Numbered from the stretch's first letter, positions 12,988 through 24,270 are shown. The stretch: 64,000 nucleotides of DNA from Amylostereum areolatum (GCA_012932865.1 SAXG01000070.1:124001-188000); one strand, 5' to 3'. Numbers and translations: made by a program. The notes: a model not told the origin generated them from the letters alone.

Positions 12988-14873
12988 ATGGCCATTGGGA
13001 CGTTCTTGGCCTCGATGGACTTGACAATCGTCCTGGCTTCTTACGCGTCGATCGGAAGCGAGCTGAACGAGCTCCAGAGCACAAGTTGGATCTCCACAGG
13101 GTATATGCTCACACTCGCAAGCTTCCAGTGAGTTTCTGAGCCATATCTAAGAGGCACTCGATGTTAACTTGTCCACAGACCGTTATATGGCAAAATGAGC
13201 GACATTTTTGGTCGCAAGCCATGTTTGCTGTTCGCCTACGTCGTTTTTGCCCTCGGGTCGCTGGCCTACGGGTCGGCGAGGAATATGACAGAGCTCATTG
13301 CAGCGCGCGCATTCGCAGGCATTGGTGAGGGAGGCATGTCAACGTGAGCCCCGTCTCCCTTCCCTAGGCTTCAATCTAAACCTCCCGTAGTGTTGTGTCC
13401 ATTGTCATGTCCGACTTGATCCCAGTTCGCTCACGGGGAACATGGCAAGGTAAGATGTTATCTTTCGGAACCTACGCTTCCTAGCTAGCAGCATACCCTA
13501 GGTTTGATCAATATCGTCTGGGCGACGGGCGCTGCCATTGGCGCGCCGCTGGGTGGTATACTTGCAAATAGCATTGGCTGGAGATGGTATGTCCTTGCAC
13601 CGTCACCCCAACTCCCCATTAACACTCGCCTTAGGGTTTTCTTGATGAAAACTCCTCTAACCATGATCGCACTCATGTCGGTTTCGCTGGCGCTGCACCT
13701 TCCCAAGCCCGAAGCTTCGCACTTACGCACCCGCATACAACGCATCGACTTCTCCGGCGCCTTATCTCTCGTTACGGCTCTACTGACCCTCCTCATTGGA
13801 CTCGACCGCGGTTGCAACATAGCCTGGGACGACAACTTCACCGTCGCGTCACTTACAGCTTTTGCCGTGTCATTCATCCTATTCGTCCTTGTGGAGGTGA
13901 AGATTGCAAAGGAGCCGCTCGCGCCGACGCGTATCATCCTTAACCGGGGACTCATCCCGAGTTACCTGTGCAACTTCTTCGGCGTTGCAGCGCAGATCTG
14001 CACGCTTTTCTACCTCTCGCTTTACATCCAGGCCGTGCGGAACAAAAGCGCGGCAGACGCGGGCGTCGCGCTCATCCCGTCCGTTGTGGCCAGCGTAGTG
14101 GCGAGCTTATCCGGAGGCATCATCATCCAGGCTACGGGGAAGTACTACGCGCTAACGGTGTTCAACTATGCGCTGATGATGTGCGGAAACGTGCTCATCT
14201 TGCTCTGCGCCGGGACCGTGGCTCACTGGCTCGCGGGGCTGAAGATAGGTGGGTGCGAAGCAACGCAGTTGCCATTGTGCGGAGATCTGACGCGAACTTT
14301 CAGGTTTAGCTTTCATGGCGTTTGGCAACGGTAGATCCAACCGAGGTGGGCACGAATGCAGTGGCTGATGATTTTCGTATACGTAGGTGGCGGTATCACG
14401 AACACCTTGGTGTCGCTCATTGCCCAAGCGGGGCCCGCCGATCAGGCTATTGCCACTGCTGGTGCATATATTCTCGGTGCACGTCAGCAGTCGACTGACC
14501 GGGTTATTTACAGTGTCGTACCTGTTCCGTTCTCTAGGCTCTGTCCTAGGTCTGTCCATTGGCAGCACCTCTTTCAAGTCTACCTACGACGAGACCTCCA
14601 CCGACGACTCTCCGGGCAGGATATCGAAGAGGTATACTGTTCCCACAATCCCGGCGTGTAGCATGTGCTGATCGTGACAGTCGCTTTTAGGTTGTCCGTC
14701 ACGTCCGCGAGTCCTTGGGGTACATCGACAAGCTCGAGCCCGAGGCACGCGCTATTGTCCGGGGCTCGTATGAAGGCGGGTTACGCACGACGTTTGGGTT
14801 CTGCGCCGTGCTAGCTGGATGCGCGTTCCTCTCGTCGCTGTTCATCCAAGAAAAATCGATGGTTAGACGGTGA
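12988..14873 (+). CDS. MFS drug/basic-amino-acid exporter, DHA2 (14-TMS) type, with apparent frameshift
   Basis: Exons 12988-13127, 13179-13343, 13391-13449, 13502-13586, 13635-14248, 14304-14330, 14387-14461, 14514-14631 and 14691-14873. The N-terminal membrane segment has the DHA2 look (FLASMDLTIV), then motif A-like GKMSDIFGRK and the loop motif IPVRSRGTWQG. Many hydrophobic segments and a C-terminal IDKLEPEARAIVRG region follow. Such proteins are proton antiporters of plasma or vacuolar membranes. The joined exons are one base short of a whole frame. The reading shifts between GLSIGSTS and YLRRDLHRRLSGQDIEE near 14561-14590, so the last helix is out of frame with the rest. The start is the first in-frame ATG; an upstream mini-exon is possible, because AG precedes the frame at 12978. 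The gene may be a recent pseudogene, or the base may be a sequence error. Confidence 0.72.
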
Positions 14874-15132
14874 TGGAGAATCCCTCATGTAGACGACGGC
14901 TTGTCTCCATGTGTAGGGGCGGTTCCAATAGATTGGGCGTTTTAATTGCTGGCATGCGGTGTGGATGAGCCTCCTCCGCGTGCCAGCTAATCTAACCGGC
15001 TTTTCTAGTGTTGGCGACTCCGAAGACTTCGAGACTTGTAGGGAACGCGGCCTTACTCATACAACAGGCCAGTTCTTTGTGGGTCTTGCTGCTGAGTAAG
15101 GAGCTTGGCCCCACCTCCGTCAGCCAACGTCC

Positions 15133-15165
15133 TTCAGTCAGCGATGTCCTTGAAGCTTATAAGTG
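15133..15165 (+). promoter_or_regulatory. Conserved core promoter of reductase copy 1
   Basis: The block TCAGCGATGT followed by TTATAAG lies 45-80 bp upstream of the ATG at 15211. The same GCGATGT block plus an A/T-rich TATA-like heptamer recurs before copies 2 and 3, so the promoter was duplicated with the gene. Confidence 0.55.
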
Positions 15166-15210
15166 CCCACCACCAAGCAAAGTAAGACAACAGTTTCAAC
15201 CAACCACGCA

Positions 15211-16625
15211 ATGCCGCAAGAGCTAACCGCGCTTGTGTTTGGTTCGTCCGGAGTCTCTGGGTGGGCTGCCACCAGGGAGCTCCTGCGTTATCCGACGCCG
15301 ACGACTTTCTCGCGCGTTATTGCACTGTCAAATCGGCCCCTATCCAAAGAATCCAGGCTACTAGATGACCCACGGCTTCAACTTGTATCAGGCGTGGATC
15401 TCACCCAACCTGTCGAGGACGTGGTGACTACGATGCAGAAGAAGATCGTGGACGTGGATAAGGTCACGCACGTGTTCTTCTATGGTGAGCATCCGATCGA
15501 TTTACGTTTACGTTTTCAATGGGCTCACGATGATGTTGATGCCCCATATCGTTAGCTTACATGCATATTCAAGACGATAACAAGGCGGTCGAGGTCAACG
15601 GGAACCTGGTTGACACCGCGCTGAGCGCGCTCAAGGTCACTTCTCCTCACATGACGCACTTCGCGTTCCAAACCGGGGGGAAAGTACGTGCCTTCTCTCC
15701 TCCTTTACTTCTCGCCCACGCGCTCAACTACGTTCTGGCAATTTTAGTACTACGGCATGCATTTAGTGGGCGAGTCGCCATTCCCTCGACAGACCCCGAT
15801 CAAGGAATCACAGCCGCGGATCCCCGAACCATGGGCCTCCAGGACTTTCTACTACAGACAACTAGATGTATGTCCCCCCCTCCTCCGCATATCAGCAGCC
15901 TGACTGACCGCTGACCGGCCTGACCTCGTTCCCGCCTACTCTAGATCATCGCCAAATACGCACGGGACGCCCCCTGGACCTGGAACGAAGTCCGTCCTGA
16001 CGCCATCCTTGGCTACGCGCCGACCACCAACGCGATGAACTTGCCCCTCGTCCTCGGGGCCTACCTTGCCCTCTGGCGCGCCGTGCATGGCGCAGGTTCC
16101 TCCATCCCCGTCCCGTCCACCCCCGCCGGCGCGTCCGCGCTCAACTCAGAGTCGCCTGCGTCCAATCTCGCGCGCCTCTCCATCTTCCTCGGGCTCAAGG
16201 ACGACAGGGCCTCTCACAAGGGCGAGGCATACAACGTCGGCACGGCCGCAAATTCGTACGCCGCGCGCTGGCCGCAACTCGCCGCTGAATGGGGTCTCAA
16301 GGGCGTGCCCGCCGTCCAGAGCTCGACCGCCGTCACCGACTTCGGCAAGCCCGCACTCGAGGCGGAGCGGTGGGCGCGAGACCGCCAGGACGTGTGGGAC
16401 GGGCTGGTGAAGCAGCACGGGCTGAAACCGGGCGTGCTCGAGGCGATCCAGTTTGACTTTCTGTTCGTGATGGCGGTGCCCGAAAATCGGGATCTGGACG
16501 TGGGGAAGATGCAGGAGGCGGGGTATACGGAGGAGCAGGACTGGCTGGGGGCGTATAGGGAGGCTTGGGAGTTGTGGGTCCAGGCGAAGGTGCTGCCTCC
16601 GCTTTTGGCGGCGCGCTCGCGTTGA
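15211..16625 (+). CDS. PRISE-like Rossmann-fold reductase, tandem copy 1
   Basis: Exons 15211-15484, 15556-15683, 15748-15867 and 15945-16625 give 400 residues. The N-terminal dinucleotide-binding strand-turn is LVFGSSGVSGW (variant GxxGxxG), followed by VIALSNRPLS, LQLVSGVDLTQ and THVFFY. Later come VNGNLVDTALSALK, HFAFQTGGKYYG, PRIPEPWASRTFYYRQLD and WTWNEVRPDAILGYAP. This is the layout of progesterone 5-beta-reductase/iridoid-synthase-like (PRISE) atypical short-chain dehydrogenases, which reduce enone substrates with NADPH. The substrate here is unknown. It is one of three tandem copies, directly downstream of the exporter, suggesting a shared small-molecule role. There is no signal peptide, so it is probably cytosolic. 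Confidence 0.85.
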
Positions 16626-16730
16626 TGACGGACGGACTCCTTCGCTTCCGTACGTAGGTGTGGTAAGGACGTGTCATGATACAGCAAATTTCCACTTTCG
16701 ACCGTGACATACAACAAAGCCACCACGGTA

Positions 16731-16775
16731 ACTTACCTGTGCGCGGCGTTCCTCAAAGCCACAATTAGAAGCCTT
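16731..16775 (+). pseudogene. Short relic of the exporter's C-terminal coding end
   Basis: The stretch around TGTGCGCGGCGTTCCTC resembles the last coding segment of the upstream exporter (GCGCGTTCCTCTCGTCG at 14821-14837). It also matches the longer relic before copy 3. It lies at the same place relative to reductase copy 2, consistent with a duplication unit of exporter tail plus reductase. It is short, so the assignment rests on the parallel with 18400-18683. Confidence 0.35.
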
Positions 16776-16803
16776 CCTGCTGAGTAAGAAGCTGAATATC
16801 CTT

Positions 16804-16834
16804 CCATCAGCGATGTCTGGAAGTGTTTAAAGGA
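16804..16834 (+). promoter_or_regulatory. Conserved core promoter of reductase copy 2
   Basis: CATCAGCGATGT followed by TTTAAAG lies 40-65 bp before the ATG at 16871. It is nearly identical to the block in front of copy 3 and similar to that of copy 1. Confidence 0.55.
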
Positions 16835-16870
16835 GCAGAGGGGAAGACGACAGTTCCTACCGTCCAGGAA

Positions 16871-18265
16871 ATGGCCCACGAACTCGTCGCGCTCGTGTTC
16901 GGCTCGTCTGGAGTATCGGGATGGGCTACCACCAGGGAGCTCCTACGCTATCCGACGCCCACGACTTTCTCGCGCGTTATTGCTCTGTCCAACCGGCCCT
17001 TATCCAAGGAGGCCATGCTGCTGGACGACCCCCGGCTTCAACTCGTGTCGGGCGTGGACCTCACCCAGCCCGTCCAGAGCGTGGTGAATGCGATGCAGGA
17101 GAAGATCGTGGACGTGGACAAGGTCACGCATGTGTTCTTCTGTGGTGAGCGTTCGTTTGAGCGCGATGGACTTGGGGGACGACTCTAATATCCAGTTGCA
17201 AGCTTGTGTACATGTCCACGACGCTATCAAGGCGGTCGAGGTCAACGGAAACCTCGTCGACATCGCGCTGAGCGCGCTCAAGGTCTCCTCTCCTCTCATG
17301 ACGCACTTCGCGTTCCAAACCGGGTCCAAAGTTCGCACCCTTCTCTTCTCGCTTGCGCACGCGCTCACCACGATCTTGTCCCTTCGCACCAGTACTACGG
17401 TCTGCAACTTGTAGGCAAGCTGCTACCCTACCCTACGGCCCCGGTCAATGAGTTTCAGCCGCGGATCCCTGAGCCGTGGGCCTCCAGGACCTTCTACTAC
17501 CGACAGCTCGATGCGCGTCTCTTCCTTCGTGAACACTCCGACAAGCCTTGGTAACTGACCCCTCATTCCGTCCTCCTCCAGATCGTAGCCAAACATGCAC
17601 GAGACGCCCCCTGGACCTGGAACGAAGTCCGCCCCGACACCATCCTCGGCTACGCCCCGACCACCAACGCGATGAACTTGCCCCTTGTCCTGGGGGTCTA
17701 TCTCGCCCTTTGGCGTGCCGTGCATGGCGCAGGTTCTTCGATCCCTGTCCCGTCTGCTCCCATCGGTGCAGCGGCTCTCAACTCAGAGTCGCCCGCGGCC
17801 AACGTCGCGCGCCTGTCCATCTTTCTTGGGCTCAAGGAGGACAGGGCAGGCCGCAAAGGCGAGGCGTACAACGTCGGCACAACCCCAAATACATACGCCG
17901 CGCGCTGGCCGCGACTCGCCGCTGAATGGGGTCTCAAAGGTGTGCCTGCCGTCCAGGATCCGACCGCCCCCACAAGGCTCAGCAAGCCCGCGCGCGAGGT
18001 GGAGGAGTGGGCGAAGGGCCACCAGGACGTGTGGGACGGGTTGGTGAGGGCGCACGGGCTGAAGCCAGACGTGCTCGAGGCGATCCAGTTCGACTTCCTG
18101 TTCGTGATGGCGCTGCCCAAAAATCGGGATCTGGACGTGGGGAAGATGCGGGAGGCGGGGTATACGGAGGAACAGGATTGGCTGGGGGCGTATAGGGAGG
18201 CTTGGGAGTTGTGGGTCCAGGCGAAGGTCTTGCCTCCGCTTCCGGTAGCGCGCTCGCATCTGTAA
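16871..18265 (+). CDS. PRISE-like Rossmann-fold reductase, tandem copy 2 (non-GT splice donor)
   Basis: Exons by alignment with copies 1 and 3: 16871-17144, 17203-17330, 17393-17512, 17582-18265 (401 residues). All the sequence marks of copy 1 are present (VFGSSGVSGW, LVSGVDLTQ, PRIPEPWASRTFYYRQLD, WTWNEVRPDTILGYAP). The third intron starts GCGCGT, where copies 1 and 3 have GTATGT and GTACGT. If it splices as a rare GC-AG intron the protein is complete. If it is retained, translation stops after DKPW at 17554 and the C-terminal half is lost. The codon just before the first intron is Cys where the other copies have Tyr (THVFFC versus THVFFY). An in-frame upstream ATG gives an N-terminal extension; I chose the start that matches the paralogues. 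Confidence 0.78.
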
Positions 18266-18399
18266 AGGACGGGATGCACGATGTCGCTACCGCAGACGTT
18301 AAGTAAGTACACGTATTGTGTCGTGATGCAGCAAGCTTCCACCTTCGACCGTGACGCACAAAAAAGCATGATAACGATCTACACCCTCCTCTCTTTCCT

Positions 18400-18683
18400 G
18401 TGTCGATGAGGTACGTCTCTCGTGCGTTGAAGCCGCTGGTAGTGACTTGTACTCATCGTCGGAATGCTCAGTTCTAGCTCGTCCGTCGAGTTCTTGGAGT
18501 ATATGATCGCCAAGCTCAAGCCCGTGGCACGCACCCTCGTCCAGGCCTAGTACAAATGAGCCTGCGACACTGGACACAACCCAGGCTTTCCATGTCGGTC
18601 TAGCTATGTGCTCACGAGACCGAGCAGACCACAATGGTACCTGTGCGCGGCGTTCCTCCTCGTCGAACCTACAATCAGAAGCT
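18400..18683 (+). pseudogene. Relic of the last exons of the DHA2 exporter
   Basis: 18401-18410 (TGTCGATGAG, then donor GTACGT), acceptor AG at 18475-18476, and 18477-18571 parallel the exporter's last splice junction and final exon. Conceptual reading gives EFLEYMIAKLKPVARTLVQ against ESLGYIDKLEPEARAIVRG in the exporter, then in-frame stops. A further match to the exporter's last segment lies at about 18641-18683. No start or membrane segments remain, so this is a non-coding fossil left by duplication of the exporter-reductase pair. Confidence 0.65.
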
Positions 18684-18727
18684 GATTTACCTACAGGCGC
18701 CTTCCTGAGTAAGAGGCTGAATATCCC

Positions 18728-18758
18728 TCCATCAGCGATGTGTGAAAATATTTAAAGG
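18728..18758 (+). promoter_or_regulatory. Conserved core promoter of reductase copy 3
   Basis: CATCAGCGATGT followed by TTTAAAG, 40-68 bp before the ATG at 18796. Same arrangement as in front of copies 1 and 2. Confidence 0.55.
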
Positions 18759-18795
18759 TGCAGAGCGGAAAACAGCAGTTCCTATCATCCATAAA

Positions 18796-20187
18796 ATGAC
18801 CCACGAACCCGTCGTGCTCGTGTTCGGTTCGTCTGGAGTCTCCGGGTGGGCTACCACCAGGGAGCTCCTGCGCTACCCAACGCCCACGACCTTTTCGCGC
18901 GTTATCGCACTGTCCAATCGGCCCCTATCTAAAGAGGCCATGCTGTTGGACGACCCTCGGCTTCAGCTCGTGTCTGGCGTGGATCTCACCCAATCCGTGG
19001 AGATCGTGGTGAAGGCGATGCAGGAGAAGATCGCCGACGTGGACAAGGTCACGCATGTATTCTTCTACGGTGGGGTGCCTGTGTATGATGATGGCCTTGG
19101 GGATCGCTCTGACGATCCGTTGTCAGCTTATATCCATATTCACGACGACAAACAGGCGGTTGAGGTCAACGGGAACCTCGTCGACACCGCGCTGAGCGCG
19201 CTCAAGGTTACCTCTCCGCACATGACGCACTTCGCGTTCCAAACCGGGGCGAAGGTTCGTACCGTTCTCTTCATTCTTGCTCACGCGCTCGCCGCGTTCT
19301 GACATATATTCCCACTTCAGTACTATGGCCTGCAACTCGTAGGGCAGCTGCAGCCCTACCCTTCATCCCCGGTCAAGGAGTCGCAGCCGCGGATCCCCGA
19401 GCCGTGGGCCTCCAGGACCTTCTACTACCGACAACTCGACGTACGTCTCTTCCTCTCTGAACCCTCCCATAAGCTCTGAGGGATCTATTTCATCCCCCTC
19501 TAGATCATAGCCAGACACGCACGAGACGCCCCCTGGACCTGGAACGAAGTTCGCCCCGACGCCATCATCGGCTACGCCCCCACCACCAACGCGATGAACC
19601 TGCCCCTCATCCTTGGAGCCTACTTCGCCCTCTGGCGCGCTGTGCACGGCCCAGGCTCCGCGATCCCTATCCCGTCCACCCCCGCCGGAGCAGCCGCCCT
19701 CAACTCGGACTCGCCCGCGTCCGACCTCGCGCGCCTCTCCATCTTCCTCGGGCTCAAGGAGGACAGGGCCTCCCGCAACGGGGAGGCGTACAACGCCGCC
19801 GCCGCCGCCGCAGACACGTACGCCGCGCGCTGGCCCAAGCTCGCCGCGGAATGGGGCCTCAAGGGCGTGCCCGCCGTCGAGGACGCGACCGCCGCCGCCG
19901 ACTTCGGCAAGCCCGCGCTCGAGGCGGAGCGGTGGGCGCGAGACCGCCAGGACGTGTGGGACGGGCTGGTGCAGCAGCACGGGCTGAAACCGGGCGTGCT
20001 CGAGGCGATCCAGTTCGACTTCCTGTTCGTGATGATGGTGCCCGAGGATCGGGTGCTGGACGTGGGGAAGATGCAGGAGGCGGGATACACGGAGGAGCAG
20101 GACTGGCTGGAAGCGTACAGGGAGGCTTGGGAGTTGTGGGTGCAAGCGAAAGTGCTGCCGCCACTGCTCGTGCAGCGATCCTCATAA
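18796..20187 (+). CDS. PRISE-like Rossmann-fold reductase, tandem copy 3
   Basis: Exons 18796-19069, 19127-19254, 19321-19440 and 19504-20187 give 401 residues. It carries the same fold marks as copies 1 and 2: VFGSSGVSGW at residues 9-18, then LVSGVDLTQ, YGLQLVGQLQPYP, PRIPEPWASRTFYYRQLD and WTWNEVRPDAIIGYAP. The C-terminal substrate domain ends VLPPLLVQRSS. An alanine run of about six residues (near 19795-19812) expands a stretch that is shorter in the other copies. The first intron (19070-19126) is 57 nt with no in-frame stop, so its retention would add 19 residues without breaking the frame. The gene is convergent with the alpha/beta-hydrolase at 20299, with 111 bp between the stops. Confidence 0.85.
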
Positions 20188-20298
20188 TCGAAACATGAAG
20201 GAAGAAATGGTACAGTATATGTAAAGTATGGATTATATTACAATAAACAGTGGACTTCCATCGTGCGTACTCGATCGAATACTCCAAGATGCCAGCAC

Positions 20299-23200
20299 CT
20301 ACGCCGTCGTCGTCCCGTCAACGTCCGCCGCAGACGCGCTCGCCAGCACCTTCTCTGCGCCCCCGCCCAACTTGCTCTTCCAAAACGCGCTCATCGTCGA
20401 CCGCCTGCGCCGCTTCTCCCTCTCGCGCCCCGTCCCAACCACATGCGGCTTCCCACCGTGCTCTCCCCTCCCCTTCTCCCCCTCCTGTCCATGCCCCTGT
20501 CTACCACGTCCCTCCTTGTCCGGCGTGACCGTGAAAAAGTTGAGCACCATCCCCCACAGGTTGTTCCCCGAGATCGTCTTCTCGGACGCGAACAGCGCCT
20601 GGTCCGCCACGCGCGCGAGCTCGATCGCCTCCGCCGTGTCCCGCCGTGCGACGATGCTGCTCGGCGGCGGCCGCTCCTCCGCGTCGAACGCCCACGCCAA
20701 GCTCCAGCTCGCCGTCGCCTCTAGCGCCTCCTCCTTCCTCCCCCTCTCTCTCTGCCCGCTGGCCGCCGCCTCCCTCTGCCCGCTGGCCGCCGCCTGCTCC
20801 TCCTCCTGCCGCGTGAGGTAGTGCTCGATCTTCGCGACGTGCGCCGTGATGTCCTGCTTCGCCCGCTCGAGGTTCTGCCGCCGGTGCTCTGCGATCCGCG
20901 CGCTCGTCCGCGCGAACTTCTTCTCGAGCTTCGCCTTGCCCGCCGCGTACCGCGCGACGGCGGCCTCGGGCAGGATCCCGACCTGCGCGAGCGGGAGGCT
21001 GAACGCGCCGAGGGACGCCGCGGGCTCGAGCGCGCGCACGACGCCCTGGGTGGAGACGCGCTCGCGGAGCATGGCGTGCGGGCCGGGGCCGTGGGCCTGC
21101 ACGATGCGCGATCAGTACTGACTGAGCGGACGCGAAGGGAGAGGGACGAGGCGGAGACGTACCCAGCCCCCGCCGTAGACGACGCCGTCGCCCGCGAACA
21201 CGTCCCCGTTCGGCTTTGCCTCTCTCTGCGCTTTGCGCGGCCCGCCCACGTCCTCCGAGCCCGCCTTGGACGGCGGCATCGGTGGGTGCCCGCGCGGGGC
21301 ACCCGCCATGCTTGCGCGCGGAGACCGGCCGCTGAAGGAGGCCGCACGAGAGAACGCGGTGGAGATGGACGCGCGGGAGCGCGCGTGCAGGCTCTTCGCG
21401 CGGCCGAAGGCGGGGTCGGTCGCGTCCTTGCTCTGGGGCGGCTCTGCGTTCCTCTGTTTCGGTGCGTCTCCAGAGGCGTCCCCGGTCCCGTCTTTGATGA
21501 CCTCGTCCTTATCGTGCTCCATCGACGATGTTGGCGCGCCATCGGAGGGAAATGCAGGCGGGACCGACAGCGCGCCGGTGGACGGGTCGGGGGTCAGGGA
21601 GGCGGCGGAGCCGGACGGGCTGGGGGAAGCAGTGATACGTGGAAACGACTCGTTTTGGGGAGAGACTGTGAGGGGGGAAAGGTCGTACGCTGTCGGGAGC
21701 ACAATGGTTGGGGCGGGTGGGGAAATGGGGGTGTTGCTTCCGTTGAAGATAGTGGTGTTGATACGGCTAGCGTTGACCGTATTGGTGTCGGAATCCGTAA
21801 AATCGGTGCTGGTGGTGCTCGAGCCGGTGGTGGGTATGTTTGCGCGTGCGCTTTCGGCGGCGGTCGTGAACGAGGGTGCTGTGACGTGCTTGCAGAACGT
21901 CGCGAACGCGCGGAAGCAGTACTTGGCGGGGGTGGTGAACGGGAAGAGGATGGGCAGCACGTGTGCTGCGTCTGCGAAGGAGCGTTGTCAGTGCCGAGTT
22001 GAGGTTGCGGGGAACGCTTGGGGGGAGAGGAGGAGGAAAGCACATACCGTCGTATATCTGCAGGTGGACCGCCGTGGGCTTCGTCTTGCCTTCGAACTTG
22101 AAGAAGGCGGGGAACATCGCGCGCACGGAGTCCGCGACGGGATACTTCTCCGGATCGGCCGCCTTGTGCGCCCTGCGGCATTGCACACAACCGCGTCAGC
22201 TCCACCCCAAGCAACAAGCACCAAAAAAAAAAAACGACCCACGTGAACACGATCTCGTCCCTCAACACCTCCCGATCGCTCGCGATGAACAAAAGCGGGG
22301 GAAGACCGCCGAGGTAGGCCAGCGCGGGGCTCACGAGCGGGTGCGTGAGCAGGTTGTTGGGCGCGTAGAGCTGGAGCTGGTCCGCGGGCGTGCGCACGAC
22401 GCCGAGGGAGATGGCGGATTCGAGCGCGGGGGAGAGCATGGTTTGGGAGAGGGAGGTGGGGATCTGGAGGGGGGCCGGAGCCTGCGTTTCGGCTTGGGTT
22501 TGTGGGTCAGCGTCGGAGATGGGGTGCGCTGGGTCGTCCGAGTTCGGTTGCGGCGGCGGGTGCGGTGTTGATGACTGGGCTTGGGCTTGGGACGACGGTT
22601 CAGGCGTCTTGGGCCGCTTGTGCTTGTCCCGTCGAAGGACGTCACGCACGGTCTTGCGGAGGCCGTTGCGGACGCGGGAGGCGACCTCGTCCGAGGGCGG
22701 GGGCCAGAGCGCGCTCGGCTTGTGCAGAGATAGACCGGTGGCGGGGATGATGTCCTGAAGACAACAACCGCCAAGTCAGCATGCGGAGAACCGAGGGGCA
22801 AGGGAAAGGGGCACGCAACGGTCGCGGTGTTGGAATATATGCTCGGGAAGGAATGCGTGAAATCGCACCAGGGCGAGATGAGCACGCCCCCGGCGGGCGC
22901 GGGCAGCTCCGCGTCACGCAGGACTTGGAGGAGGGCGAGCGAGAGGCCGCCGCCGGCGGAGTCGCCTGCGACGACGATGGAGGAGGGGGGCACTGGGCGG
23001 TGGGCGGCGCCGGGGGGTGGTCGGATTAGGAAGAGGTCTAGGGGGATATTAGCGCGGAGGGACACGAGAGAAAGGGAGGGGAAGGGCGGACAGGATGCGA
23101 GAGCGTCTTGGATGGCGCAGGGGAAGGGGTATTGCGGGGCGAGGCGGTAGTTGACGGCTGGAGAGGACGTCAGTGAGGGTGAACGGCGTGGGTCTTGAAA

Positions 23201-24258
23201 GAGCGCTGACCGAAGACGCGGCCGTGGATCTTCCGTGCGAAGCGCTGGATGCTGTATCTGCAGAGCGGCGCATACACTCAGTCGCCAGCCTTTTTTCTCC
23301 GAGAAAGGACACGCACCTCTCTTGGTCGACGCTCCCGAAGTAGTACCCGCCTGTATGCACGCGAGCATGAGCACGGAAGGACGAGAGAAGGGAAGACGCG
23401 GCGCGCACCGCCATGGAAGTACAGTATGCACTTCATGTCGTCCATCTCGGGTTGGTAGCTCGCGCCCTCGCCGCCGAGCGTCGTACTCTCCTGACCCATC
23501 TCGTCCGCGGTCACGTCCGTGTCAGCGGTCGTGCCCGACCGCGCGGGGGCAAACCGTCCCGAGAAGGACTTTTTCTTCCCGGAGCGTGTGTGGGCGGAGT
23601 ACTTCCTCGCGTCGTCGATGTCCTTCCGCGCCACGATCCATTCCGCGCTGACGCTGAGACGAAAAAAGCGCGCGGGTCAGTAACGTGTGCTTATCTCGGG
23701 GTCGGACTGCAGGGAAGGGGAAAGGGTTTGGGCAAAGGGGAGACCCACCCGCGCACGCCGCGCACCTGCCACCACTTGACGCCGCCCACGGTGCGTTTCA
23801 TGGCTTCTTCGCCCCCGAAAGCGACGACGAGGTGCTTGGCGGCCTCGTCGCAACTGTACATGGGTACGACGAGACGGACGACGTGCACCCAGGGCGGGGA
23901 CGGGGTGGCAGTGTTGGAGAACGACTGGAGTTCTTCGACGGTGTGTCTGCGCGCCGAGCGCGTCGTCAGCCTCAGATGAAAATAAACTGGAGCGGACGAG
24001 AGACGTACTTGGCCGACGCTTGGGACATGAAGGCCTTGGGGGAGCGTGTGAGGGAGTGAGGGCAGGGGCGGGTGGAGCGGGACGCACCTTGACGATGTGG
24101 AAGACCTCGTCGTAGAGCAGTTCGTCTTTTCTGAGAGGAACGCGGACGTCCTTCACCTCCGCATCTCGAGTGACTTTTTCGAGATAATGCTTGACGAGGG
24201 TGCCGAGGACGATGGGCCCGAGCTTGAAGCCGGCTTCGCGGGTCAAAGGGTTGGACAT
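20299..24258 (-). CDS. Large alpha/beta-hydrolase (HSL/abhydrolase-3 type) with long C-terminal extension
   Basis: Twelve exons from ATG 24258 (or 24270, in frame) to the stop at 20299, about 1082 residues. Exons: 24258-24088, 24034-24009, 23946-23749, 23653-23409, 23350-23317, 23257-23211, 23157-23092, 23037-22820, 22754-22243, 22172-22048, 21971-21163, 21096-20299. The oxyanion-hole motif HGGGYYFGS is near residue 212, nucleophile GDSAGG has Ser289, the acid is in ASDREVLRDE (Asp495) and the base in DDAAHVLP (His551). This is the hormone-sensitive-lipase-like esterase/lipase arrangement. A Pro/Ser/Gln-rich insert lies between nucleophile and acid (about 340-400). After the catalytic His come about 530 residues of mostly disordered, Ser/Pro-rich and then charged, coiled-coil-like sequence. 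The natural ester substrate is unknown. Confidence 0.82.
20750..20797. repeat. 24-bp tandem duplication inside the hydrolase coding region
   Basis: Two consecutive 24-bp units starting CTCTGCCCGCTGGCC encode the repeated octapeptide AAASGQRE in the charged C-terminal extension of the minus-strand hydrolase. The repeat keeps the frame. Confidence 0.75.
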
Positions 24259-24270
24259 GGCGGTGGGCAA

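Noticed and set aside
19363..20145. 260-codon minus-strand open frame across reductase copy 3
   Set aside because: Antisense shadow of the GC-rich last exon of copy 3. The similar shadows opposite copies 1 and 2 show it is a by-product of codon bias.
20821..22246. Long plus-strand open frames (nearly 400 codons) opposite the large hydrolase
   Set aside because: They are shadows of the GC-rich minus-strand gene. Their proteins are Arg/Gly/Ala-rich without domains, and the minus strand has splice-consistent exons with catalytic motifs.
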